Source: Coffea arabica
Lineage: Eukaryota; Streptophyta; Magnoliopsida; Gentianales; Rubiaceae
DNA: 64,000 bases
Assembly (NCBI RefSeq): GCF_036785885.1
Contig: NC_092323.1
Coordinates: 7,696,501-7,760,500, forward strand
Reading direction: 5' to 3'
Shown here: positions 47,621 through 58,308 of the stretch, in pieces
How positions within the stretch are numbered: position 1 is the first letter of the stretch
Layout: every line of letters begins with the position of its first letter
Made by a program: the position numbers and the translations under genes
Notes under the pieces: generated by a model
Databases searched by the model: none
The model's input: only the letters and a program-made list of their open reading frames with translations
What the model was told of the DNA's origin: nothing

Positions 47621-47768
47621 TTCAAGTAGTGGATGCTCCACAAGGAACTGAGAATGAAGGGTTTAATACTGAAAAATTGGAGGTGACTGGCGGACAACTG
47701 GACATGGTGGGTTGCAAGTAGGTAGCATTTCTATTTGGGTACACTTACTTTTTATTGCCAAAAAAAAA
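47621..47768 (+). pseudogene. Duplicated fragment of the LRK10L kinase 3' end
   Basis: The segment AGTAGTGGATGCTCCACAAG through GAATGAAGGGTTTAATACTG matches the kinase exon at about 46765-46815 (EVVDALRGIQNEGLSTAK), and the sequence after it resembles the kinase 3' UTR (GGTAGCATTTCTATTTGGGT against GGTGACGTTTCTGTCTGGCT). It covers only the last codons and the start of the UTR, with indels, so it is a relic of a lost tandem kinase copy. Confidence 0.7.
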
Positions 47769-48603
47769 AAAAAATCATAGTTGAACAATTTCGTAGTGGG
47801 TTGACAGGGAAAATTGAATATATGCTTTTGGGATCCAACGGGGCTCTCTCTGTCCTAATAACAGGTCGTTTTCTGGGGCTTTCTTTGTACTAATAACACC
47901 TTCTTTTTTTTTTTTTCTATGATAACAATCCTATAACTTATGCTACGTTAAACAGAAGAGCATATATAAAAGACTAACAAGTATATAGAGTCGATTAAAA
48001 TAAAAGATACTTTAGCATTATTTTTAATTTTCTTTTCACTGTAAGTATTGTGCGAATATCCAACCTATCCTCCACAGAGGGATTTAATCACTTTCTGGTA
48101 GCCACTGAATTAAAGCTAGTGATTAATGACAGGCCATTTGGTTTCCCTCCACTGTCCTTTTCTATTGCAAAAGGTCACAAAAGCGTAAGAAGCTAAAGGT
48201 TTTGCTACTATACTGTACTGTCGTGCTCGGAATTGTGGTGTTTTTATGAGCAATCACGAAGTGATCAAAATTTTATTCAACTTCTTCGCCAGTGAAATCA
48301 GCAGGTAAAGTTAAATGGAAATAAAAGTATTGGACAAAATTTTACTACAAATTGCAAAATGGTGAATATTCAAATACCAAGGTATTACGTAAAGTATGTA
48401 CCATGGTGTTGGAACAGCAGTAGTTTTGACAGGCGTCAAAGTTGGCGGTGTACGACCGTACAGCCTTTGCGGGAATGCTTTACTGAAGTTGCAAGTAGAG
48501 GATTACTTTATCCAGCAAGATTTGCCAGGCCACCAAGTGATTATGTCCATAAAACTCCAAAATTAAGGGTCAGGAAAAGGTGACCAAAGAATAAATAAAC
48601 TAA

Positions 48604-48749
48604 GGTTGTGTTTGCATTGCATTTTTCATGATTTTTCATGAAAAAATTACTGTAGCGATTTGATGTATGTGAGGAAAAAAGGTAATAGGGAAATGTGATC
48701 ACGGAAAACGACGTAATTTTTCGACGAAAAATCGCAATCCAAACAAGGC
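48604..48749. mobile_element. Tourist-like MITE, copy 2
   Basis: 146 bases from GGTTGTGTTTGCATTGC to GCAATCCAAACAAGGC. The interior is almost identical to the MITE at 19062-19208 (TGTAGCGATTTGATGTATGT). The flanks are TAA and AAA. Confidence 0.82.
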
Positions 48750-48891
48750 AAATATTTAACTGAGATCGGTTATAATATATCAAATGGACATAAGTATATT
48801 CCATAACCAAACTTATAAAGGAGATCTCACAACCTCCTCAACTCTTGTATGTGTGTAAGGATTTCCGTTTATATATATGTTTGATCTTAAG

Positions 48892-49115
48892 ATCTGTCTA
48901 ACGGGTGCCTACTCGTTAAAATATATTTCAGATGTCATATTTTTAAAATTTAAGATTAATTAGAGAAAGTAAATAAATGTAAGTGAAAGTATGTAAGATT
49001 AAACAAGAAAAATATATAAATGTAAGGAATGAGAATAATTATTAACATGTGTATATAATAATAAGTTATGTGAATTATAAAAGCGTTAACGAATGTCCAA
49101 TGAACACCTGTTACA
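48892..49115. repeat. MITE-like element (AACGGGTGCC/AACACCTGTT ends), copy 2
   Basis: The left end is ATCTGTCTAACGGGTGCC and the right end GAACACCTGTTACA, with an AT-rich middle aligning to about 34046-34265. Boundaries are approximate. Confidence 0.5.
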
Positions 49116-50034
49116 TTTTTAAAACCCTTGATCTTATTACAGTCAATACGAGTTTTAAAAACATGTCCAAAGAATTGAATTTTCACATTATTATGTGCGG
49201 TCAATCAAAATTGTAGTACTAAATCATATGATCCCCTGATATATGATCCAGAGGTGCACGTCAAACACACAACATACGGCTAATATTTTTCAATTAATTC
49301 TACAAGCACCTAAAAGTATTAATTATTATTTGAAAACGACAATCTCATAATTAAAGATCCAATATCCACTGACAGATTGGGTAAGGTATGCATCATTAAA
49401 CTCATGAAATACCTTGAGAGTGCTTCATTTCTAATAATGTCTCGTATGACCACGAAATCTAGACATGCAATTATGCACATTTTAAAACTCAAAACCCCAA
49501 TAGCATTTTATCAACTCGACCTGCTAAAAGGAATAAAAAATCCTAAAATGAAAAAGAATAAAATAAAAATACATACAGTGTGGGACCCACAGAAGGACCA
49601 GTTAGAAGCACCGCTGATTGCCACGTGTAACAAATAATGCCTTGGTATCGATGGGAATGGGGAAAGTGCCGATACAGAACCAAACAAACGAGTCCGATCC
49701 TTATTATATTATATACCGTCTTAGAGCCGTCCGTATACCCCAATTTTTCAATCCCCTTCTCTGTTCGTTATTTCTACTACTAAAATCGTACTGCTACTTT
49801 GTATATATTTCTGTTCACTCACTCAATTTCACTTTGACAAGTTTTGAAAAAGGCAGCATCCTCTCTACGTTCCAAATTTCCATGGCCACCCTTTATTCTT
49901 TCACCAAAAACAAGTCCAGATCTCACTTCTTCTCCCTAATCTCCCGCTTAATTTACTCTTAAAACTACAATTTATTCCTCAAACCATTTTCATTTCTTGA
50001 CAATTTAGAATTTTACGCCCATCAATTGTTTATT

Positions 50035-50520
50035 ATGGCGACGTTGCAGAAATTTAAGCTATTAGCCACGCAGTGTGCGGTCGCCGGGAGTCCGACGAGA
50101 AGCCCATCAGCGAGCCCAGTTATACACCTCCGCCGGAGGAAGACGCTGAGGATGTTGCTCAGCCGCGGGGGAAGTGGTAGCAGGAGGATTCCGCGCCGGG
50201 AAGAGGGTTCTCCGGATCGGAGGGGGTGCGAGAGGAACTCGCCGGAGAAAGGGAAGGAGTTGATGGTGAGTCATAAGCTGAGGGACTTGTTCGTTTCGTC
50301 GCCGCCGACGTTTGACGAGAGGGTGTCGGAGAATGTTAGAGAAGGGTTGTTGTCCGGTGGGGTTAGTAGCGGCGTCGGCGGCGGCGTCGGTGGTGCGAGT
50401 GGCGGGTTTGGATTGAGGAGAGGTGGCGGGGGCCGACAGCTTAGACCGTTATCAGCGACGTTTCGGCAACGGTTGCTTAGGAGGGCATGGAGACCTGTGC
50501 TGGTTACCATACCCGAGTAA
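50035..50520 (+). CDS. Small plant-specific basic protein of unknown function
   Basis: Intronless, 161 residues, TAA at 50518-50520. The sequence has the look of a conserved plant family: an N-terminal block (MATLQKFKLLATQCAVAGSP) with TRSPSASP and a basic HLRRRKTLRMLL block, a middle motif (HKLRDLFVSSPP), a Gly-rich linker, and a C-terminal block (LRPLSATFRQRLLRRAWRPV LVTIPE). I recall similar uncharacterised Arabidopsis proteins but cannot name a function. There is no signal peptide, membrane segment or catalytic motif. The G+C content of the exon is well above its surroundings, supporting a real gene. The ATG at 50035 is preferred because it starts the conserved block. Confidence 0.8.
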   Translation: MATLQKFKLLATQCAVAGSPTRSPSASPVIHLRRRKTLRMLLSRGGSGSRRIPRREEGSPDRRGCERNSPEKGKELMVSHKLRDLFVSSPPTFDERVSENVREGLLSGGVSSGVGGGVGGASGGFGLRRGGGGRQLRPLSATFRQRLLRRAWRPVLVTIPE

Positions 50521-53500
50521 TTTTATAAAAATTGTACCCAAAAATCTGAGAAAAATTAAACTATATATTATACTACCTCTTATTTAAATTTGATTTAAAA
50601 GTTTTAGCTTCACCTTTATTCCATTATTTGTTTCTAATTTAGTTTCTATTTTTCAGATGATATTTTATTTGCCAACTGACGTTTAGGAATAGGGCGGCCT
50701 TTAGGTTCATCTCCATCAGATATTAATCTAAATTAATAACTTCAAAATTGCTTTTAATTTTTTTGTTTTCTTTTTGGGCTTTTGGATAGGTATGTGGGAG
50801 TTGGGAGTCAGAATGAGTTTAGCAATCTGTTTGCTACTTTGATTCTGCCAAGTCAAATTATTGTCCGTTCTGAGGCATGAATTGACTGGTTTGTTGGACC
50901 TCTTGTATTCCATTGTCAAATGACAGCAATAGTTAGAGAGAGAGTTGGCAGGAGCACCGTCTCGGCCATGGATGAGTTATTTTTAAGGGGGAAAAAAAAG
51001 CAATTTTCATTTTTCTTCCACCAAATTGAATGAAGAGAAGGTTAATTTTGAAAAAAAAAAAAAAAAGTAGAAATGAAGAGAACAGGGGACAAAAAGGACA
51101 ATATCCACATTGCTGCATGTTATTCCATTTACACGTGCCTGAATTTTGTACCCAATGAGCTTTTATGAAAAAAAATAATAATAATTGGGAACATTAGAGT
51201 TGATTTTTTTTTTGGGGGGTTAATGTATGTTGAAACTAAATACGAAAAAGGAGATATATAGGAGAGGTTTTAACAGCAAGCTGAGCGTCAATTGCTGGTA
51301 TATTTGTGTCATCATTATTTGGTTAAATGATGAGCATATACGGACATGAATTTGTGTATTGATAGTTACTCAAAAGAACAACATTGAAAAAGAAATGTCA
51401 AGAAAAGGGAAAGGGGCCATTGGAAATGTCAGCAAGTGGAAGAAAATGTGCCATTAGACTAGAAAGTGGAATTGAATTGCGTTATCTCACCGAGGTTAAG
51501 GCAACTCAGGAAGGGCAAAGCTCGAAAATTTTTGCCATTAGTTTGCTTATCATCTGAACATTAATCTATCCTAAATTTACCTAGGGAAATATATAAAATT
51601 CTAGGATTTTCAACTTTAACTCATGTCTCCTATGACTTTCGAATTCTGTATTTGACAGTTATCTTCAAGGAACCACTGAGATTGATTGGCTCAATGGCGA
51701 GGAAAGAGAGCTGTTAAAATCTTTTCTGTGCCTGACACTTGAAAGTAAGACGAATGCCGTGGGGAGGGTATTAAAAAATTAAAAAAAAAGAGAAGAGAAG
51801 ACAATAGTTATCTTCAAAGTTGTTGATTAAGATACTTTGACGGCAATCTCGGTACCGTAACACAAGAAATCAAGAGTTGGTAGTTGGTACTGAAACACAA
51901 GAAAATAACGAAAAAGATTTTGTTTCAGCATCTTAGAAAAATTTACTAGAACTTATAGCGAGCGTCATCCTTTGGTAAGTAATTGGTAAACCGCTGCACA
52001 TGGGGACATGGCTATGTACTATGTAGAAGAGTCGCATGATTCCACGGGCACTGTCCCAAAACTCAACCGGCCAATTGTCTCAAATCGACTCTCACACGAC
52101 TGAGCTTTAGCACATATTTATGCTACGTCATTTTGCAAACTAAACCAACAAACGATGAGTCATACATTGACCTTGAAGGCAAGAGTTGCATTTTTTTTTT
52201 TTTATTTACTCCAAATAAAATTGCGTCTGTTTTTGAAGGTGGGGTAGAATCTTTTATAAAGAGTGTCACAGATCAGGACGACAGGCCAAATGGAAAAGCT
52301 ACTAGAATGGTGATTAATAATTTAATTTCAAGATCTGTCTCATTTCTGCCCCTCTTTATTTCATCTTTGACAATAACTCCATAACCATTATGCACTTTTG
52401 ACGAAGGTAAAGTGGGGTTCTTAGCCATACTTTTGCTCGTGGTCCTCCTGGTTTCTAAATTTTGTGGGTCCAATTCAATTGCTGGATTTAGAACTTATAA
52501 AGTCAATCAGCGACCTTGTGAATTTTCAATGGAGAAAATCCTATCAGTTGGGTTCTGTGCATTCAATCTTGAGATTAATGAACAGATGTGTGAAGATTGA
52601 CTGACTGGGATTGTCGCCTAGATGGTCCCTTTATAGAACACGAGATCAGATTTATTTTATAGCGGACCTTCCAGCCTAACGGGTATCGAGATCGACCGGT
52701 TGTGTAGTTTCTTGAGACAAAAACAAAAACTTTGGGGCCTGGAGAAGACCTCGATCATCGTGGCACTGTAATTCATAGGCAGGAAAATTAGCTGGATTGG
52801 CCCACAGTAACTTCCACGATGGTCTATGAGATTTTTCATTGAAGCATCAGGCGTGATTGGTATTCTGGCTAGATCACAACCTCACCCACCGTTTAGTCAT
52901 GCAAAAGGAGAATTTTCATGGGACCTCTGCTTTTCTTTCTTTTTCTTTTTTTTTGGTTTGGAAAGCAGAACAACAGCAGGTAATGTGGAGCCTGGACCAG
53001 GAATATTGTTGAGCCTGGGGAAATTCATGACTAACTTTAAAAGTGTGGAAGTAGAATCAGTCATTCTTATTCCCTCCTTTGGCGCAGAGGACAAGGCAGT
53101 GTATGCATGGAAGAAGGAAAGTATAATTGGAGTTTGTGCTCCAATAATTGAGAGTGAATTGAACAAGGTACATTATGAGAATCATCATTTAATATGTAAT
53201 ATCCAATGCATATCTTTCTCTTACTTTTGGTTGCTCATTTTTCTGTCACCTGGGAATGGATAACGTATCAACAAAGACAGACAGGATAATAATGGATAAT
53301 CTGCGACGCTTCGCTACATTTGCCTAAAGCAGATTAATATTCTACCATGCTAATCAATTCCCAGTGAGAAAAGAAGGGTGTTCACCAAACAAGAGAAAGA
53401 TGGACAATACGGGAGCAATGGATTTCATGATTAAGAGGCAAAGAATCAACAATTGCAAGGAGGGTGCAGATATTTCTTCACAGATATATCTGTTCTTGTA

Positions 53501-53857
53501 TCGATGCCTGAATTTTGTATAACTGGGAGCGCACAAATCTTTTCCCTCTAAGAAACAATGGTTGATTTGTGAATATTTCCGTCGAGGTTTCTTTTTATGC
53601 TCCCTATGATCTCTTCACATGCTGAAATGCTCTGCTTTGGCAGCTGACAGGTTTCTGCAACTCTTCCCAATTCATCAATGATGAATGTCCCTTCCATCGC
53701 CAAGACTCTACATGAAGGTTGTCATGCTCATAAACATCTCCGTTTTCTCATATGAACTTCAAACTCTCAAATGCAGTTCATTGCCAAAATTGAATTGAGA
53801 TTTGAAAGTGAGGTGAATGTGTAATATTAGCCTAAATCAAGAGAGAAGCGAACTCGA
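50521..53857. other. Spacer between the small basic protein and the MSRA-like gene
   Basis: AT-rich, with no gene that I can confirm. A segment at about 52978-53168 has exon-like coding character, with splice-like borders, but no recognised family. The rest has only short ORFs. Confidence 0.45.
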
Positions 53858-54762
53858 TTACCCGTTTAGTTTGCAAGCAATCTGGGACTCTACAAAGTTG
53901 CAAGTGCTTCGAAGGCTCAAGCTTTCGCAAAGCCAGCAATGCTTCTGCAGATAGTACTTCTGATGATGATTCTCAGCCAGATAGAATTCACCCGAGTATG
54001 GAATGATCTTTGTTACAATCCGTCTGTTAAGCTTCATCTGCCTTCTGATCTTTGACTGTTGTGCTTCTTTCCTCTCTTGATCTGTTGCGTGAAATATAGC
54101 TGACCTATAATGCGTACCTAAACCAAAATTCTGCAGGCGCATAAAATTGTCAGCTGAACATGCAAAAAAAAATGTAGTCCACAGACCATTAAAGATGAAA
54201 AGAGCCAAGAACAGAAATTTCACGCACTAAAAAGTCCTTATTGGTTGGATCATGAGTTTCCCAGAACATGTCACAGAGAAATCCATACGCGATTTTCCTC
54301 TTGTCATACGTTACTTTCACGGCTTCAGTGTGGCCACTTTTTCCTTCACAAACCTGAAAACGGAAAACATACTTCGAAAGGTGAATCTCTATTTTTTTTT
54401 TTATGGGTAAGTGTATATCTGTGCTTACCTCTCTGTATGAAGGTTTACGGATCCTTCCACCACAAAATCCTGCAGCAGTTTTGACAACTCCATCAACTCG
54501 ACCATATGCAGCTTCAAGATCCCAGAATTTATCTGCATATAATAAAATGCCAAATTACCGTTTCCACAATAATCAAGAAGAATGATCTCTTCGCTGGTTC
54601 ACTTGTCACAGTAAAATACACATAAAAAGGGAGGTGAAACGAACCTCCTGCAAACACTGCATCAGAAAGAAACTCTGAGGGGCAAGAAGCTGCTGAACGG
54701 CTCTCAAAAAGATAATCAGGAATTTCTGCTTTAGAATTTGTTTGTGCGAGCAGCTTATACAT
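53858..54762 (-). CDS. Peptide-methionine sulfoxide reductase A-like protein lacking the canonical GCFW cysteine, four exons
   Basis: Minus-strand exons: 54762-54645, 54532-54429, 54353-54228 and 54130-53858. They total 621 bases in frame, or 206 residues, with GT-AG introns throughout. The MSRA fold is clear: FWDLEAAYGRVDGVVKTAAG, CGG, PSYREVCEGKSGHTEAVKV, YDKRKIAYGFLCDMFWETHD, NFGLGTHYRSAIF, LNRRIVTKIIP, FYLAENHHQKYYLQKH. In classical MSRA the catalytic cysteine is in GCFW; here the motif reads AGDKFW, spanning an exon junction, so the cysteine is missing. Cys remains in the FCGG and EVCEG positions. The Glu of LEAA and the HYRSA region are kept. Methionine sulfoxide reduction by the usual route is therefore doubtful. 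The start ATG at 54762 is the first in frame after an upstream stop. Confidence 0.87.
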
Positions 54763-55554
54763 GCTTTGCCCAATTAACAACGACGAAATGCTGGCCTCAA
54801 TCGCCAATCTTAATTTGGTTGCACAAACTGGCTAGATCCCATGCCAGATTGGACGAATCATGATGCAGATGAAATTGATGGTTCATGCTTATGTGGGATT
54901 TATAGTTCAAGTTCAAACATCCACATTACTAATAAGAAGAGGCCGTGTGAATGCACTTGGACCTTTCTCACGAGCCGTGTGGAAATATATGGAGAAAGGC
55001 AGGCGGTTTTACTGTTGGAGGTCAACTATAATCAACTCGCAAGAGATATGCGTTATCCTCCTCGTCGCTTCGCTTCTCTCTCATTTGTTTCTTTCAATTC
55101 TTCAGGCGATCCGTAAGAAACATTGTGCGGACTTGGTTCACCATTCTACTCCGCCCATGTAAATAACTTTTACACTTCTTCTTCGTAACAATTATTATTT
55201 TGAAACGAAACCTAAACCTTATATACTAAACTCTTTAGGGATTTGATTCAGTTATTTTTTATCATTAGATACACATCAAAAGAAACCTCATCAGGGGTTC
55301 GAATTCAATTACGGTCCAGTAAAATAGATCAATCGAAATCTTTTAATTTTTATTTTGAGCGCCTTTTGGAAGGAGGCAGGAGGTGTTGCTGAATGGAATT
55401 TATGGGTCGAGAAAAATGCAAATTAACCGCTACGCAACAACTTCTTTCCCAGATGAGATAACCAGTACTAATACACTAACTGTTTCATTTCAATGCAGTA
55501 CACTTTCCACGTCAACTACCATTTCCAAAGTCTGATAATGAAAAGTATAAAAGC

Positions 55555-55755
55555 AAGAAAAGAAAGATTAGGCACTCAGCTCTTAGCTCAGTGGCCACCA
55601 CCAATGTTGGTGGGGTAGTGCACTTGTCTACGCTGGTAGGTGATTCAGTTTTCTTCGATTTTTTCTCGATCTTTTCAGGTACTCCCCACCTTGTAGCATA
55701 GAATAATTATAGGCCTATCGTATCGATAAAAAAAGAAAAGAAAAGAAAGATTAGG
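55555..55755 (+). mobile_element. tRNA-derived SINE with an 18-bp target duplication
   Basis: The body is 55573-55737. It begins with a Pol III A-box (TTAGCTCAGTGG at about 55584), has a degenerate B-box (GGTGATTCAGTTTTC) near 55640, and ends in a short A-rich tail. The sequence AAGAAAAGAAAGATTAGG flanks it on both sides (55555-55572 and 55738-55755) as a perfect 18-bp direct repeat, the mark of L1-type target-primed insertion. Confidence 0.88.
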
Positions 55756-57454
55756 ACAAAGAAAAATGCAAAGGAGAGCACCTATCTTGGCACTGGGCTA
55801 GCCAGCATCAGCAATAGCAGGGCAAAGGTTTTGTTGTTGAAAGTGGGGGCCAAAGAAAAACTTTATAAACTAGAAAGAACACCAAAGTAAATGGAAATTT
55901 TGCTCCAAGTATTCTTTCATCTTCACTTGTCGTGGCTGATGAAGTTAGGTCATTGAAACATCAAAAGTGACTGGTCTTCCTTGTGCAGCATCCTCCACCC
56001 CACACCCCCATAAGCCCTTAATAATGCATGTAACGTAATTGTATGGTATGGTGGTCCATTTCTCTCCAATTGCCTTCCCCATTCTATTATTATTGTCACC
56101 CCTTCTTCCTTTGGGTTTTGGCTGGCTGTGTTTCTTCCACTCAACTCATAACCTGACTAACTATATGTGATTACTCCACCAATCCCATTTTTTATTGTAT
56201 TCATGTATAACTCTCAATATAATTCGCCTTTTTTTTTTCCTTCAGTGGAGTATCCGACTGCATTGGCAATCGACTAGTCCTCCACTGGGCCCTTGCCCCC
56301 GCCCCATCAAGGAACCAGAGTTTGTTAACAAGGTGAGAGTCGACCACGCGACCAAAGGCCCTAAAGAGGACATCCCTCGGCTAGCCGCTCTACACCCGGG
56401 GGCTAATTCGCCTTATTTGGATTACCATATTTTCTTAAAATTTTTTTATATTTTTTGTGTACACATTATTTTTCAATCAATTTTTTATCTCATATACATC
56501 AGATTGTTATAATATATTTTTCTATAAAAGTTTCAGAAAAAAGATACTACATTAACCATACATTACAAAAACATTGAATGACATGCATGGTCTTAATGAG
56601 AGTGGGATTGTTAAAATTCACAAATTCAAGTAATGTTCCAATTTTGATGTGTGATAGAGTGATGACAAGGGATTCGGAGAGGAGAGAAAAATGAGAGATA
56701 ATTTATTGTTAAGGAAGATGGGAAACGTCAAGAAATTCTTAGGCGTCAATGAGTTTGCATTCATATAAGCGGTCAGCTCTCCTTTGGTGCGTCACGACAC
56801 TTGTGACAGGACAAGGTGGACTGTTGGAAGCGCATTGATTTCTTAGGAGTTAATGTAGTACTATCAAGCAAACAAAATAGCACCAAAATCCAACATCTTT
56901 AACGAGAAATTCTTAAAAAAAAAAAAAAAAAACTCTTCGTATTGTGAAGCTAATCAAAAGCGATTTTGTTGGCTGGGAAGTATATGGCATTCATTAAATT
57001 ACCTTGATTAAAAATATATTTTAGCCAAAAATTTATTTTAAAGAGTTGAACCTACGTATGGTATGGGCGACACAAAATGGTCATTGCTTCTCTAAGAAAT
57101 GTTTTTGAGTTTTTGGGTAATGTATTTTGTCCGAAGTAACGTTAATGCACTTCTCTGTAAAATGCACATCTACATGTTGTACTTATATTGTTGTATCGAA
57201 AGTTAATTGCTCGAAACTATAACAACAAATGCACAAACAATAACCACTTGCCTTATTCTTTTTTCATTGCTATCCATTAATTGCAATCTCAATCTTACAT
57301 AGTTGAGCAAAAAATTCTTCTAGAAGATTACATTTTTGGAGTTACAGTTTTCTCCTGTATCGATATAGGCAGAAATACAACTAGATTACCTATTCGTAAT
57401 AGAGTATCATGCAAAAACCCATTATATTTGCCAAATTCCCAAATTTGTCGAGTG

Positions 57455-57612
57455 TGTTTGGATTGCTGAATTATTTTAAATAATATTTCACTTGCATCAT
57501 AAACATATTTTTCAATCCATTTTTTTATATTTTCAATCACCTTTTTATCTCACATCACATCACAAAAAATGTTACAATAATTATTTCAAATAATATTCTA
57601 TCAAACCAAACA
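57455..57612. mobile_element. MITE with TGTTTGGAT termini, copy 2
   Basis: The left end is TGTTTGGATTGCTGAATTAT and the right end ATCAAACCAAACA. It shares the CACAAAAAATGTTACAATAA tract and the TAATATTTCA motif with 30046-30214. A related, more decayed fragment lies at about 56405-56530. Confidence 0.65.
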
Positions 57613-58308
57613 TGTGTTGTTATCCCAACAAAAACAACAAGAAACAGACATAATAACATGGTAGGATGTGATATACACTAATGCAACAACTTTACAATCT
57701 GCTCATATTGTATACTACTGTTTGAAGTTTAGCTTAATTCCATTTCCATTGGGCCAACCACACTTGAAAAGATTCTAGAAAATGTTCATATTAGTAGCCG
57801 TAAAATTAATACTGTACTAATGGGGTCCGAGTTAACTTTACAATACTGTAATAAATACTTTAATAAAATCCCAAAAGAAAACAGAAATAAATTTCCATTT
57901 ATAGCCTCTGCTAACCAATTTGTCAGATCCCATTTTCATTCGTATGTTTCCGTCCACGGCCCGCCGTCAGGCGATAATATCATCCAAACTCAGCCCCTTT
58001 TTGCAAAAACTTGAAAGCCTCCAACGTTAAAATTCCAAAAAACGCATCTTCGAAATCTCCTCCTCCACACACATTTTTCCCCAGTTTTCCCTTTACACGC
58101 ACCTCCTATTCCATAATCACGCGCCGCCACCACCAGCAGCCCCTCTCTTCTCTCCAGCGCTGTAGACACGCTTCCTTAAATTAGAAAACCCGAGAAGGAG
58201 ATCGAAGAAGAAGATAGATTGAGCCCACAAAACGTTGGAAAGAAGCCGAAAAAGTGGCTTTCTTTATGAATTCAGAAGATATAATACTTTTGCCGAGGTT
58301 GAGAAATA

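Larger units (their letters stand above)
46943..50034. other. Spacer after the kinase exons
   Basis: It holds the kinase 3' UTR, a 22-bp tandem repeat (47345-47424), a decayed copy of the kinase 3' end (about 47621-47768), two MITEs (48604-48749 and about 48892-49115) and the promoter of the next gene. The small ORF at 48359-48583 has no family resemblance. Confidence 0.6.
54763..58308. other. Divergent spacer between the MSRA-like and ABHD17-like genes
   Basis: It contains the promoter of the MSRA-like gene, a SINE (55573-55737), a MITE (57455-57612) and a related fragment at about 56405-56530. The last 200 bases are the pyrimidine- then purine-rich 5' UTR of the ABHD17-like gene. No other gene is supported. 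Confidence 0.6.

Noticed and set aside
48359-48583. 74-codon ORF
   Set aside because: No family resemblance, no splice structure, and it sits in an AT-rich, MITE-bearing spacer.
56275-56410. GC-rich tract that might be a tRNA gene
   Set aside because: It lacks a proper A-box/B-box pair and does not fold as a cloverleaf by eye.
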